From Streptomyces sp. CG1 (GTDB taxonomy: Bacteria > Actinomycetota > Actinomycetes > Streptomycetales > Streptomycetaceae): a stretch of DNA of 64,000 nucleotides. Positions 1 to 11,600 of this stretch are shown one piece after another (position 1 is the stretch's first letter; every line of letters starts with the position of its first letter). The stretch spans positions 3,410,001 through 3,474,000 of the forward strand of contig NZ_CP163518.1 in the NCBI RefSeq assembly GCF_041080625.1. The letters are read 5' to 3'. Under the pieces are notes generated by a model that made no database searches, was not told the origin of the DNA, and was given only the letters and a program-made list of their open reading frames with translations. Both the position numbers and the translations under genes were made by a program.

Positions 1-1
1 C

Positions 2-223
2 GCCGCCTACTGCCTGGCCACCTCGCTCGGCTGGGACCTCGGCCGGGCCGTCTGCACGGTGGTGCTGACCGTCGCCCTCGGTCCGGCCGTGCTGCGCGCG
101 CTGCGCCGGGCCACACGGAGGGCCGCGTTCGAGACCGCGGTCACATTCGACCCCCGAGAACCCTCACCCGACGGATACGGCGCCTCACCCAGCGGCACCG
201 CACCGGTGAAGCACCCCACATGA
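2..223 (+). CDS. C-terminal end of a membrane protein (ECF-transporter S-component-like), partial
   Basis: Only the last 73 codons are inside the window; the frame is open from base 2 to a TGA at 221-223. The visible part starts with a hydrophobic stretch (about residues 15-33, TVVLTVALGPAVLRAL) followed by a basic juxtamembrane segment (RRATRRAAF) and a polar tail rich in Pro, Ser and Gly, as expected for the cytosolic end of a polytopic membrane protein. The pattern recalls the C-terminus of actinobacterial ECF transporter S components, but this is from memory of the family and the fragment is too short to settle it. No start or promoter can be judged. Confidence 0.45.
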   Translation, partial: AAYCLATSLGWDLGRAVCTVVLTVALGPAVLRALRRATRRAAFETAVTFDPREPSPDGYGASPSGTAPVKHPT

Positions 224-508
224 CCCAGATCACCTACGATCCAAAACAGTAGTAACAAATGTCCGATATATCCCTCAGTGCACCCCTACTGACCTGCGCA
301 TTGAGACCCACGCCACAGAGCCGACGTTTCCCATCGATCCGGCCACAACTAGTAAAAGGGGTCATTGCGGACCTACTTCGAGCCTGCTTGTCTGGATGAC
401 GTCGCCAGGCGCCACGAGCCCTCCCGGGCCGCGGCGCCGACGTATGCGGCCACCGCGTGTGGCCCTGCCGTACGGGCGACCCCCTGTCCCCGACGCAAGA
501 GGTTCTCC
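224..508 (+). other. Intergenic leader upstream of the lytic transglycosylase gene
   Basis: About 285 bases lie between the first stop and the GTG at 509. The first 130 bases are AT-richer than the rest of the window (for example around 240-275), as expected for a promoter zone. The second half is GC-rich with short inverted repeats. Streptomyces cell-wall hydrolase genes often carry a c-di-AMP (ydaO) riboswitch here, but I do not see the conserved GGGGAACC and GGGTGAAT core, so I do not call one. Confidence 0.4.
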
Positions 509-922
509 GTGTCCGTCTCCTTCATCCGTCGCATCGCTTCCCCGAAGAAGGCCCTCACCGTCGCCGCCGTGGCCGCCGCCACCGCCGGTATGGCGCTCTC
601 CGCGGCGCCCGCCCAGGCCGCCCCGGCCTCGGCCTCCTCCGCTCAGGCGATCGCGAAGAAGATGATCCCGGACGCCGCGCAGTTCAACGCGTTCAGCAAG
701 ATCGTCTCGCACGAGAGCGGCTGGAACCCGTCCGCCACCAACAGCTCCTCCGGCGCCTACGGCCTGGTCCAGGCCCTGCCGGCCTCGAAGATGGCTTCCG
801 CCGGCGCCGACTGGAAGACCAACCCGGCCACCCAGATCAAGTGGGGCCTGGACTACATGAACTCCCGCTACGGCAGCCCGGTCAAGGCCTGGAGCTTCTG
901 GCAGGCGAACGGCTGGTACTGA
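509..922 (+). CDS. Secreted transglycosylase, SLT (lysozyme-like) domain
   Basis: A 137-residue secreted protein predicted to cleave the glycan strands of peptidoglycan outside the membrane. The N-terminus is a signal peptide: basic RRIASPKK, a hydrophobic core (LTVAAVAAATAGMAL) and an AQA-A cleavage site near residue 34. The mature part is a compact SLT fold: SKIVSHESGWNP carries the presumed catalytic Glu, followed by the GAYGLVQALP segment, and it ends with a WSFWQANGWY motif usual for this small actinobacterial family. GTG at 509 is chosen because AAGAGG lies 6 bases upstream; the frame is open further upstream but that part has no coding look. A strong hairpin at 1031-1062 lies downstream. 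Confidence 0.88.
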   Translation: MSVSFIRRIASPKKALTVAAVAAATAGMALSAAPAQAAPASASSAQAIAKKMIPDAAQFNAFSKIVSHESGWNPSATNSSSGAYGLVQALPASKMASAGADWKTNPATQIKWGLDYMNSRYGSPVKAWSFWQANGWY

Positions 923-1030
923 GCCGCGCCCCCGCCTGACGAGGCTGTCGCGCCGCTGCACCAGCGCGCGATCCGGGGCGGCGCCGCCCGGTACGACCCG
1001 TTGTGGTCGACGGCGCCCCTGTCGAGCAAC

Positions 1031-1062
1031 CGCACCCTCGCCCCCCGCTGGGCGAGGGTGCG
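1031..1062. terminator. Intrinsic terminator hairpin
   Basis: Perfect 12-bp inverted repeat (CGCACCCTCGCC / GGCGAGGGTGCG) with an 8-base loop between the transglycosylase and YoaK genes. There is no long T run, which is normal for Streptomyces terminators. Confidence 0.75.
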
Positions 1063-1149
1063 CTCGTATGTCCGGGCGTTGCAGCGAGTTTCCCGCGGGC
1101 CCGTGGTGGAGTGGTCCCCACCCTGTCCGTCCGGTCCAGCGGAGGCACC

Positions 1150-1881
1150 ATGACGACGGCACCGCCAGCGCGGGCGTCCGCCCCCGACCCGGAGACGCGC
1201 GGGCTACGGCTGGTGCTGGTACTGCTCGTCCTGACCGTGGTGAGCGGGCTGATCGACGCCGTCAGCTATCTGGGCCTCGGCCGGGTCTTCACGGCCAACA
1301 TGACCGGCAACGTGGTCGTCCTGGGCTTCGCGGCGGCCGGCGCGCCCGGCTTCTCCGTGCCGCACACGGCCACCTCACTGATCTGCTTCCTGCTCGGCGC
1401 GGTGGCGGGCGGCCGGGTGGCGGCCCGCGTCGGACGGGGGTCCCCCCGGTCGGGCGGAGCCGGGACCGGGGCAGGCTCCCGGCGCCGCTGGACCCGGCTG
1501 ACGCTCGGCGCCGAGGCGATCCTGGTCGGTGTCTCGGCGGCGGTGGCCTTTGTCCGGCCGGACACCCCTGGCACCCGCTACGCCCTGATCGCCCTGACCG
1601 CCTTCGCGATGGGCCTGCGCAACGCGACCGTCCGCAAACTGGGTATCGCCGACCTCACCACGACCGTCCTGACCATGACCCTGACCGGCCTGGCCTCCGA
1701 GTCCCGCCTCGGTGACGCCACCGGCCACCGCTCACCGCGCCGTACGGCGTCGGTGGTCGCGATGTTCCTGGGCGCCTGCCTGGGCGCACTGCTGGTCCTC
1801 CATCACGGCCTGGGCATCCCGCTGCTGATCGCGGCGGTGGCGTCGGGCGTGCTGGCGGTGGTGGCGTCCGGCCGGGAATGA
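1150..1881 (+). CDS. YoaK family (DUF1275) membrane protein
   Basis: A 243-residue integral membrane protein with about six hydrophobic segments. The first segment contains the family signature GLIDAVSYLGLGRVF followed by TANMTGNVV, characteristic of YoaK/DUF1275 proteins. Function is unproven; the family is often annotated as a small-molecule or ion transporter. ATG at 1150 follows a strong GGAGG at 1141-1145 with 4 bases between. A basic loop around residue 100 (GRGSPRSGGAGTGAGSRRR) separates the two halves. The gene stands alone between a terminator hairpin and the convergent P450 gene. Confidence 0.85.
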   Translation: MTTAPPARASAPDPETRGLRLVLVLLVLTVVSGLIDAVSYLGLGRVFTANMTGNVVVLGFAAAGAPGFSVPHTATSLICFLLGAVAGGRVAARVGRGSPRSGGAGTGAGSRRRWTRLTLGAEAILVGVSAAVAFVRPDTPGTRYALIALTAFAMGLRNATVRKLGIADLTTTVLTMTLTGLASESRLGDATGHRSPRRTASVVAMFLGACLGALLVLHHGLGIPLLIAAVASGVLAVVASGRE

Positions 1882-2170
1882 GCCGTACGGATCCAGTGCC
1901 CCGGCAGGCAACGTCTGCCCGTCAGGGAGCGGCGTCCGGTGCGTGCTCTCGGCGTGCCGGGCGCAAGTCCTCGTACGGGATGTACTTGGGCTTGTGCCCG
2001 GTGCGGCGAGTCGGGGCACCGCCCACGCCTTTGAGGCAGTGGGGGGCGTGCCGGGCGTCGCGACGGGGCGAACGTTGCCTGTTGGGGCACCAGGACCTCG
2101 GGGGAGGCAGGAACGGGGCGTTGGGGTAGGGGTGCTCCTGCCTCCCTCGGGGTGGGCTGACCTCCGGGGG
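1882..2170. other. Intergenic region between convergent YoaK and P450 genes
   Basis: About 290 bases with no convincing full gene. A 34-codon minus-strand frame at 1922-2026 (GTG start, residues KPKYIPYEDLRPARR) has a protein-like composition and may be a tiny gene or a remnant. A hairpin-capable sequence (CTCCGGG...GTCA / TGACCCGGAG) at about 2161-2191 spans the P450 stop codon and could terminate it. Confidence 0.35.
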
Positions 2171-3406
2171 TCAGCCGGTGGTGACCCGGAGTTCCTTGAC
2201 GCCGTTGATCCAGGCCGAGCGGAGCCGGCGCGGGGCGTCGGCCAGCCGCAGGCCGGGCATGGCGTCGGCGATCGCGCCGAAGATCAGGTCGATCTCCAGG
2301 ATCGCCAGGGACTTGCCGAGGCAGAAGTGCGGGCCGCCACCGCCGAAGCCCAGATGGGGGTTGGGGTCGCGGGTGATGTCGAAGGTGTCGGGGTCGGTGA
2401 AGACGTCGGGGTCGTGGTTGGCGGAGGCGTAGAACAGCCCGACGCGATCGCCCTTCCTGATCGGGACGCCGGCCAGTTCGGTGTTCTGGGTGGCGGTCCG
2501 CTGGAAGGCGTTGACCGGGGTCGCCCAGCGCACGATCTCCTCGGCCGTGGTGGCCGGCCGCTCCCGCCGGAACAGCTCCCACTGCTCGGGGTGGGCGAGG
2601 AAGGCGTGCATCCCGTGCGTGATGGCGTTGCGGGTGGTCTCGTTCCCGGCGACCGCCAGCATCAGCACGAAGAAGCCGAACTCGTCGGAGTTGAGGTTGC
2701 CCTCGTCCTCCGCCGCGACCAGCGTCGTCACGATGTCGTGGGCCGGGCAGCGCTTGCGCTCGGCGGCCATGTTCATCGCGTAGGCGATGATCTCGGCGGC
2801 CGACTCCGCGCCGACCTCCTCGGTGATGGCGTACTCGGGGTCGTCGTAGGCGATCATCTTGTTGGACCAGTCGAAGATCTTGGACCGGTCCTCCTGCGGG
2901 ACGCCGATCAGCTCGGCGATGGCCTGCAGCGGCAGTTCGCAGGCGACCTCGGTGACGAAGTCGAAGGCCCCGGAGCGGGCGCGGGCGGCCGAGACGATCT
3001 CCTCGGCGCGCGTCCGGAGCCGCTCCTCCAGGGCCCGTATGGAACGTGGCGTGAAGCCCCGCTGCACTATCTGCCGCACCCGCGTATGTTCCGGAGGATC
3101 CATGTTGAGCAGGATCAGCCGCTGCGCGTCGATCGCGTCGCGCTCGATGTGCTCGTTGAAGCGGATGATCGCGGTGTTGAGGGTGGAGGAGAAGAGTTCC
3201 GGGTGCGTGGAGACGTACTTGACGTCCGCGTGCCGGGTCACAGCCCAGTAGCCGGCGTCGGCGAAGCCCGCGAGGCCGTGCGGCTGGGGGATCCAGCGGA
3301 CCGGCTCGGCGCGGCGCAGCTCGGCGAACTCGGGCAGGGGCACACGGTGGTGCAGCAGGTCGGGGTCGGTGAGGTCGAACCCGTCGGGCAGCGCGGGGCA
3401 GTGCAT
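2171..3406 (-). CDS. Cytochrome P450, possibly a steroid or isoprenoid-chain hydroxylase
   Basis: A 411-residue soluble bacterial P450. The haem-binding loop is GFGGGGPHFCLGKSLA (Cys near residue 352), the I-helix oxygen-activation motif is AVAGNETTRNA (about 240) and the K-helix ExxR is EEIVRWATP. HADVKYVSTHPELFSS and the N-terminal PALPDGFDLTDPDLL resemble the CYP125/CYP124/CYP142 group that oxidises cholesterol or methyl-branched lipid chains; this assignment is from general resemblance only. The start is set at 3406, preceded by GGGAG at 6 bases; a start at 3439 would add 11 residues. It is divergent from a thiolase, with palindromic operators between them, which suggests joint control of lipid side-chain breakdown. 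Confidence 0.85.
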   Translation of the reverse strand: MHCPALPDGFDLTDPDLLHHRVPLPEFAELRRAEPVRWIPQPHGLAGFADAGYWAVTRHADVKYVSTHPELFSSTLNTAIIRFNEHIERDAIDAQRLILLNMDPPEHTRVRQIVQRGFTPRSIRALEERLRTRAEEIVSAARARSGAFDFVTEVACELPLQAIAELIGVPQEDRSKIFDWSNKMIAYDDPEYAITEEVGAESAAEIIAYAMNMAAERKRCPAHDIVTTLVAAEDEGNLNSDEFGFFVLMLAVAGNETTRNAITHGMHAFLAHPEQWELFRRERPATTAEEIVRWATPVNAFQRTATQNTELAGVPIRKGDRVGLFYASANHDPDVFTDPDTFDITRDPNPHLGFGGGGPHFCLGKSLAILEIDLIFGAIADAMPGLRLADAPRRLRSAWINGVKELRVTTG

Positions 3407-3456
3407 CGGCGGCTCCCGTCGTCCATTCTGACGGTCCATCAGCGGGTGCCGTGAAG

Positions 3457-3473
3457 GTAGTAACGGGTTCTAC
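3457..3473. promoter_or_regulatory. KstR/FadR-like operator candidate, P450 side
   Basis: A 17-base imperfect palindrome (GTAGTAACGGGTTCTAC) sits about 50 bases before the P450 start. Read on the minus strand, the inner 14 bases fit the published KstR consensus TnnAACnnGTTnnA except the last base. A TetR-family repressor of lipid catabolism is the likely reader; none is encoded nearby. Confidence 0.5.
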
Positions 3474-3583
3474 AAGTGGCAAGGGGTATGACGCCCCCAA
3501 TCCATGCGGGAATTGTGCAGATCGAAACTTCGGCACCTGCACGACCCTTGCGGTGATGGACATCGCGTCAGCAGACTGCTGGA

Positions 3584-6893
<3,310 letters not shown>

Positions 6894-7241
6894 GCCGAGT
6901 TCTTCTGCGAACCCTATGAGGCTCGCCCACCCCCTGGAGAGAGGACGCAGGAAACCCCGGCTTCACCTGACGTCCGTCCTCCTTTTGTCCGGAAGACGAC
7001 AGTCAGCGGTGTGTGCGGTTGCCTGCCCGGGGCGCGAGAAGGATCACAGCGCGGGACCGGCTGGTCGTGCCCCGAGTGGGCAGGCATACCTGCATATACG
7101 CCGTTTAGCTGCACCGTGCAGTCAAGTGTGCACATTCCGTAAGGGGGCAAAGTCCCCCTATGGTCGGTTTCGGTCCGTTTCCCGGCAGCGCCGCCGTGCG
7201 GGCCGCGCCCTGTCCCCGTCGAAAGGTAGGCGAGCCCCGTT
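6894..7241. other. 348-base divergent intergenic region with several short palindromes
   Basis: Upstream of both the GT87/PAP2 gene and the symporter gene. It contains CAGG-cata-CCTG (7081-7092), CTGCAC-c-GTGCAG (7109-7121), TGTGCACA (7127-7134) and an AGGGGG/CCCCCT hairpin (7142-7159). The cluster at 7081-7134 looks like an operator or promoter zone for the symporter gene. No RNA family was recognised. Confidence 0.4.
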
Positions 7242-8627
7242 TTGGCGACTGCCACAGCCGTCTCCCCGCTTCTGAAGACCCCGCGGGCCGTACAGGCCCA
7301 CGGCGACGTCACCGTCACCGACCCCGCGCTCGTCAAGCGCGCCGTGAAGGCGGCCGCGCTCGGCAACGCGATGGAGTGGTTCGACTTCGGTGTCTACAGC
7401 TACATCGCGGTCACCCTGGGCAAGGTCTTCTTCCCGTCCGGCAACCCGACCGCGCAGCTGCTGTCGACATTCGGAGCCTTCGCGGCGGCCTTCCTGGTCC
7501 GGCCGCTCGGTGGAATGGTCTTCGGCCCGCTGGGCGACCGCGTGGGCCGCCAGAAGGTGCTCGCCCTCACGATGATCATGATGGCGGCGGGCACGTTCGG
7601 GATCGGCCTGATCCCGTCGTACGCGTCGATCGGCGTGGGCGCGCCGCTGCTTCTGCTGGCCGCGCGGCTGGTACAGGGCTTCTCGACCGGTGGTGAGTAC
7701 GCGGGCGCGTCGACCTTCATCGCGGAGTACGCGCCGGACAAGCGGCGTGGCTTCTTCGGCAGCTGGCTGGAGTTCGGCACGCTGGCGGGCTACATCGGCG
7801 GTGCGGGTCTGGTCACCCTGATGACCGCGCTGCTGTCCTCGCACGATCTGGTGTCGTGGGGCTGGCGTATCCCGTTCCTGATCGCGGGCCCGATGGGCGT
7901 CATCGGCCTGTACCTGCGGATGCGGCTGGAGGAGACGCCGGCGTTCGCCGCGGAGATGGAGAAGGCGGAGGCCTCCCGGCCGAAGGTGCGGCTGCGCGAG
8001 ATGGTGGCGGGCCAGTGGAAGGCGCTGCTGCTGTGCATGGCCCTGGTGCTGGTCTTCAACGTCACCGACTACATGCTGCTGTCGTACATGCCGAGCTACC
8101 TCACCAGTGAGCTGAAGTACGACGAGACACACGGTCTGCTGGTCGTGCTGGGCGTGATGACGCTGATGATGATCGTGCAGCCGTTCGCGGGCGCGCTGAC
8201 GGACCGGATCGGCCGGCGTCCGGTGATCGCGGCGGGCTGCGCGGGCTTCCTCGTCCTGTCCGTCCCGGCACTGCTGCTGATCCGGCAGGGCAGCCTGTTC
8301 GCCGTCGCACTGGGCATGGGTGCGCTGGGTCTGCTGCTGGTGTGTTTCACGGCGGCGATGCCGGCCGCGCTACCCGCGCTCTTCCCGACGCGTGTGCGTT
8401 ACGGCTCTCTGTCCATCGGCTTCAATGTCTCCGTGTCCCTGTTCGGCGGTACGACTCCGCTGGTCGTGACGGCGTTGATCGGGGCGACGGGGAACATGAT
8501 GATGCCCGCGTATTACATGATGGCGGCGGCTGTCGTGGGCGGTGTCGCAGTGTGGCGGATGTCGGAGTCCGCAGGGCTGCCGTTGCCGGGTTCGGCGCCG
8601 TCGGTGGAGGGCCGCCGAGCGCCGTAG
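7242..8627 (+). CDS. MFS transporter, metabolite:H+ symporter (ProP-like MHS) family
   Basis: A 461-residue 12-helix transporter. The MHS hallmark GNAMEWFDFGVYSYIA opens the first helix, motif A is GPLGDRVGRQKVL between helices 2 and 3, STGGEYAGASTFIAEYAP follows in helix 4, and LTDRIGRRPVI repeats motif A in the second half. These features match ProP/ShiA-type proton symporters of osmolytes or organic acids; a betaine/proline substrate is plausible but not shown. The start is a TTG at 7242 with AAGGTAGG about 11 bases upstream. It stands alone, after a palindrome-rich upstream region and before a dispersed repeat fragment. Confidence 0.88.
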   Translation: MATATAVSPLLKTPRAVQAHGDVTVTDPALVKRAVKAAALGNAMEWFDFGVYSYIAVTLGKVFFPSGNPTAQLLSTFGAFAAAFLVRPLGGMVFGPLGDRVGRQKVLALTMIMMAAGTFGIGLIPSYASIGVGAPLLLLAARLVQGFSTGGEYAGASTFIAEYAPDKRRGFFGSWLEFGTLAGYIGGAGLVTLMTALLSSHDLVSWGWRIPFLIAGPMGVIGLYLRMRLEETPAFAAEMEKAEASRPKVRLREMVAGQWKALLLCMALVLVFNVTDYMLLSYMPSYLTSELKYDETHGLLVVLGVMTLMMIVQPFAGALTDRIGRRPVIAAGCAGFLVLSVPALLLIRQGSLFAVALGMGALGLLLVCFTAAMPAALPALFPTRVRYGSLSIGFNVSVSLFGGTTPLVVTALIGATGNMMMPAYYMMAAAVVGGVAVWRMSESAGLPLPGSAPSVEGRRAP

Positions 8628-8644
8628 GGGTGACTGTGTTCGGC

Positions 8645-8690
8645 CGGGTGCGGGCCCGTCGTGGCCGTTCGCGCGGTTGCCGCGCCCCTG
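8645..8690. repeat. Fragment of a dispersed Streptomyces intergenic repeat (left part)
   Basis: GGGTGCGGGCCCGTCGTGGC followed by a GTTCGCGC...TTGCCGCGCCCCT stretch resembles the left half of a short intergenic repeat that recurs widely in Streptomyces genomes, as I remember it. The matching right half occurs in this window at 27321-27367 and 63856-63903. Confidence 0.5.
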
Positions 8691-8778
8691 GGGGGTTGCG
8701 GTCGCCGCCCGCCGAGAACGCGCCCTGGCCCGCACGAGTACCGGAACCGCCGGCCAGGGCCGTGCCGTCCGTAAGCCT

Positions 8779-9900
8779 GTGAAACGCGCCCGCATACTCA
8801 CCCTGGTCCTCGCCGTCCTCGGCATCCAGCTCACCTGGCTCATCGCTCCCGCCTACGCCTGTGGCTGCGGAGCGATGGTGCCGGACGCGGCGGCGCGGAT
8901 TTCCGTGGCCGGCGAGCAGTCCGTCCTGCGCTGGGACGGGCGCCAGGAGCAGATCGTGATGCGGCTGACGGTGAACGGCGACGCGCGGCACGCCGCCTGG
9001 ATCATGCCCGTCCCGCACCGCGCCACCGTCACCCTCGGCGACCCCGCGCTCTTCGACCAGCTGGCCCAGGCCATCCAGCCCGTCCGCCGCACCCGCTATC
9101 ACTTCTGGCCCAAGAACGGCGACTGGCCCTTCGGCGATCACACCATGGCCGCCGGAGCCCCCGCGCCCGGCGCCGGCGCCACCGTCGGCCTGGTCGACCG
9201 CCAGCGGCTCGGCCCCTTCGACGTGGCCCGGCTGACCGCCACCGACCCGGCCGCCCTCGGCGACTGGCTGCACGCCCACGGCTTCTCGCTGCCCACCCGC
9301 CTGAAGACGGCCCTGCAGCCGTACGTCGACCGGCACTGGGAGTACGTGGCCGTCCGCCTCGCCCCGGACACGGCCGGCACCACGCTGCACGGCGCGCTGG
9401 ACCCCCTGCATCTCACCTTCGCCGCCGACAGCCCCGTCTATCCGATGCGGCTGTCCCGCCTGGCGAGCACCCCGCAGTCGCTCGCCCTGTACGTCCTCGC
9501 CGCGCACCGCATGGCGACACGCACCGCGATCGGCGGCCTCCGGCCCAGCGTGGTCTTCGCGGGCCGCGTCCACCCGCACGACGGCACCCTCGGCAAACTG
9601 GCCGCCGGCACGCCGTACCTGACCGCGCTCACCCAGCAGTTCCCCGAGCCGGCCCGTATCCACGGCGACCACGAGCTGGTCCGGGCCGCCTCCGACACCC
9701 CGGTCCAGCAGGTGATCTACGAGGACCGGCTGCGCGAGGTCGCCGGGATCCCGGCCTGGCTGCTCGCGGTGGGAGGTGCCCTGGTGCCGGCCGGGGGCGC
9801 CGTCGCCGTGATCGTCGTACGGCGCTCGCGGCGGCCGGTGATTCCGCCGCCGCCCGTGCAGCCCCCGCCCCCTATCGCCCCGTCGGCACCCGCCGGCTGA
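8779..9900 (+). CDS. DUF2330 domain-containing secreted or membrane-anchored protein
   Basis: A 373-residue exported protein of unknown function. Residues 1-29 form a signal peptide (KRARILTLVLAVLGIQLTWLIAPAYA) ending in AYA before CGCGAMVP, the Cys-rich start typical of DUF2330 proteins. A second hydrophobic segment near residues 320-345 (GIPAWLLAVGGALVPAGGAVAVIVV) followed by RRSRR indicates a C-terminal anchor, so most of the protein faces outward. The tail is Pro-rich. GTG at 8779 is chosen because the signal peptide starts there; longer in-frame starts would add unrelated sequence. No clear Shine-Dalgarno is seen. Confidence 0.82.
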   Translation: MKRARILTLVLAVLGIQLTWLIAPAYACGCGAMVPDAAARISVAGEQSVLRWDGRQEQIVMRLTVNGDARHAAWIMPVPHRATVTLGDPALFDQLAQAIQPVRRTRYHFWPKNGDWPFGDHTMAAGAPAPGAGATVGLVDRQRLGPFDVARLTATDPAALGDWLHAHGFSLPTRLKTALQPYVDRHWEYVAVRLAPDTAGTTLHGALDPLHLTFAADSPVYPMRLSRLASTPQSLALYVLAAHRMATRTAIGGLRPSVVFAGRVHPHDGTLGKLAAGTPYLTALTQQFPEPARIHGDHELVRAASDTPVQQVIYEDRLREVAGIPAWLLAVGGALVPAGGAVAVIVVRRSRRPVIPPPPVQPPPPIAPSAPAG

Positions 9901-9947
9901 GACGATGTCGGCGGGAAGGGCAGACACTCGGGAAAGGCAGCAGGTTC

Positions 9948-10619
9948 ATGAACGACTCCCGGCTCTGGGACGACGTCGACGACTACTTCATCAACCAACT
10001 CGCGCCGGACGACGAGGCGCTTCAGGCGGCCCTGCGGGAGAACGACGCCGCCGGGCTGCCGCACATCGCCGTCACGGCCGCACAGGGCAAGTTCCTCCAG
10101 CTGCTCGCCCAGATGCAGGGCGCGCGGCACATCCTGGAGATCGGCACGCTCGGCGGGTACAGCACGATCTGGCTGGCGCGCGCCCTGCCCGAGGACGGCA
10201 GACTCGTGTCGCTGGAGTACGACGCCAAGCACGCCGAGGTCGCCACCCGGAACATCGCCCGGGCCGGTCTGGACCGGATCGCGGAGGTGCGGGTGGGCCC
10301 GGCCCTGGAGTCGCTGCCCAAGCTCGCCGACGAGAACCCGGCCCCGTTCGACCTGGTGTTCATCGACGCCGACAAGGCCAACAACGCGCACTACGTGGAG
10401 TGGGCGCTGCGGCTCACCCGCGCCGGCAGCGTGATCGTCCTGGACAACGTGGTGCGCGACGGCCGCGTCGTCGACGCGAGCAGCACCCAGCCCGACATCG
10501 TGGGCACGCGTGCCGCGATCGAACTGATCGCGTCCCATCCCCGGCTGACCGGCACGGCGATCCAGACGGTCGGCAGCAAGGGCTACGACGGCTTCGCGCT
10601 GGCCCGCGTACTGGCGTGA
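9948..10619 (+). CDS. SAM-dependent O-methyltransferase (catechol O-methyltransferase-like, family 3)
   Basis: A 223-residue cytosolic enzyme predicted to transfer methyl groups from SAM to a catechol-type hydroxyl. The SAM-binding motif I is ILEIGTLGGYSTIWLAR (about residues 63-79), an acidic motif is SLEYD, and the divalent-metal residues lie in VFIDADKANN (about 135-144) and LDNVVRDG. Length and motifs match cation-dependent class I methyltransferases. The ATG follows AAAGG by about 11 bases. The natural substrate cannot be deduced from the neighbours. Confidence 0.9.
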   Translation: MNDSRLWDDVDDYFINQLAPDDEALQAALRENDAAGLPHIAVTAAQGKFLQLLAQMQGARHILEIGTLGGYSTIWLARALPEDGRLVSLEYDAKHAEVATRNIARAGLDRIAEVRVGPALESLPKLADENPAPFDLVFIDADKANNAHYVEWALRLTRAGSVIVLDNVVRDGRVVDASSTQPDIVGTRAAIELIASHPRLTGTAIQTVGSKGYDGFALARVLA

Positions 10620-10659
10620 GCGGGGGCACCTGGGCCCCGGGCCGGGAGCCCGGGTGCGC

Positions 10660-11052
10660 TCAAGCCTCGTGATAGAAGCCGACGTTGACGCTGCGCGGCG
10701 CGGTGCGGTCCTGGACGACGATCTCGCCGGATCCGCCGCGCGGCAGCCGTACGGTCGCGCCGTAGCCGAGGGGCTGCGCGTACTCCCCGACGACCAGCCG
10801 CACTTCGGACGACGGCTCGGGCTGGGAACCGCGCAGCCAGGTCAACTGCCAGCCGCCGTCCGGGCCGCACAGGAACTCCAGGTGCACGCGGGAGACGAAC
10901 AGCCAGTCCTCCGGGGTGACCAGCCGGCACGCGGACACGTCCCGGCCGACCCGGAGCACGGCCCCCGGCTCGCTCGGCGCATCGGCCATCGACATGCCGG
11001 CCGTGGCACCCGAGTCCGCGCCTGAGACGGTGGCCATGGTGAGTTCGAGCAC
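10660..11052 (-). CDS. FHA-domain-like small protein
   Basis: A 130-residue protein whose middle region has the forkhead-associated core: VLRVGRDVSACRLV...LFVSRVHLEF, with the Gly-Arg and Ser-x-x-His positions that bind phosphothreonine. Such stand-alone FHA proteins partner with Ser/Thr kinases, none of which is encoded here. GTG at 11052 has GGGGGAA 6 bases upstream; an ATG five codons later is possible. The gene is convergent with the O-methyltransferase and divergent from the DUF1992 gene. Confidence 0.72.
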   Translation of the reverse strand: MLELTMATVSGADSGATAGMSMADAPSEPGAVLRVGRDVSACRLVTPEDWLFVSRVHLEFLCGPDGGWQLTWLRGSQPEPSSEVRLVVGEYAQPLGYGATVRLPRGGSGEIVVQDRTAPRSVNVGFYHEA

Positions 11053-11174
11053 GCGCGTTCCCCCTGTGGCGTTCCACGTCCGACGTCCTTGGACGTCCTG
11101 CTACGGCGGCCGGATTGCCGGCCGCCGCCGCATGATAAAACGCCCGGCCGGGCGCCGTCCGGCACAATGGAGTC

Positions 11175-11591
11175 ATGACCGAGCGAAAGCCGCCAGGTGT
11201 GCCGTTCGACTCGTGGGTCGACAAGCAGATCCGTGACGCGCAGGGGCGCGGTGAATTCGAGCGGCTGCAGGGGGCGGGCGAGCCGCTGCCCGCCGAGGTC
11301 GACTCCACCTACGACGAACTGTGGTGGATCAGACGGAAGATGGCGCGCGAGGGCCTGTCCGTCCTGCCGCCCGCCCTCGCCCTGCGCAAGGAGGCCGAGG
11401 ACGCGCTCGAGGCGGCCTACGCGGCGCCCTCGGAGCGGATCGCCCGGAAGATCATCGAGGACATCAACGTCAGGATCAAGGACATGATGTTCAAGCCACC
11501 ACCCGGCCCCCCGCTGGGCAAGAAGCCGTACGACGTCGAGGAGGTCGTACGCGAGTGGCGGCAGCGCAGGGCCGCCGCCACCACGGAGTGA
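11175..11591 (+). CDS. DUF1992 (DnaJ-homologue subfamily C28-type) protein
   Basis: A 138-residue cytosolic protein. The conserved DUF1992 segment runs from DSWVDKQIRDAQGRGEFERL through GAGEPLP to the WWIRRKMAREGLSVLPPALALRKEAE helix, almost the whole length. The domain is also found in DNAJC28-type proteins, but there is no J domain here and the function is unknown. A short GGAG lies just before the ATG. It stands alone, convergent with the SnoaL-like gene 9 bases downstream. Confidence 0.85.
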   Translation: MTERKPPGVPFDSWVDKQIRDAQGRGEFERLQGAGEPLPAEVDSTYDELWWIRRKMAREGLSVLPPALALRKEAEDALEAAYAAPSERIARKIIEDINVRIKDMMFKPPPGPPLGKKPYDVEEVVREWRQRRAAATTE

Positions 11592-11600
11592 CAGGGCCGG

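Noticed and set aside
224..508. c-di-AMP (ydaO) riboswitch before the transglycosylase gene
   Set aside because: The conserved GGGGAACC and GGGTGAAT blocks were not found.
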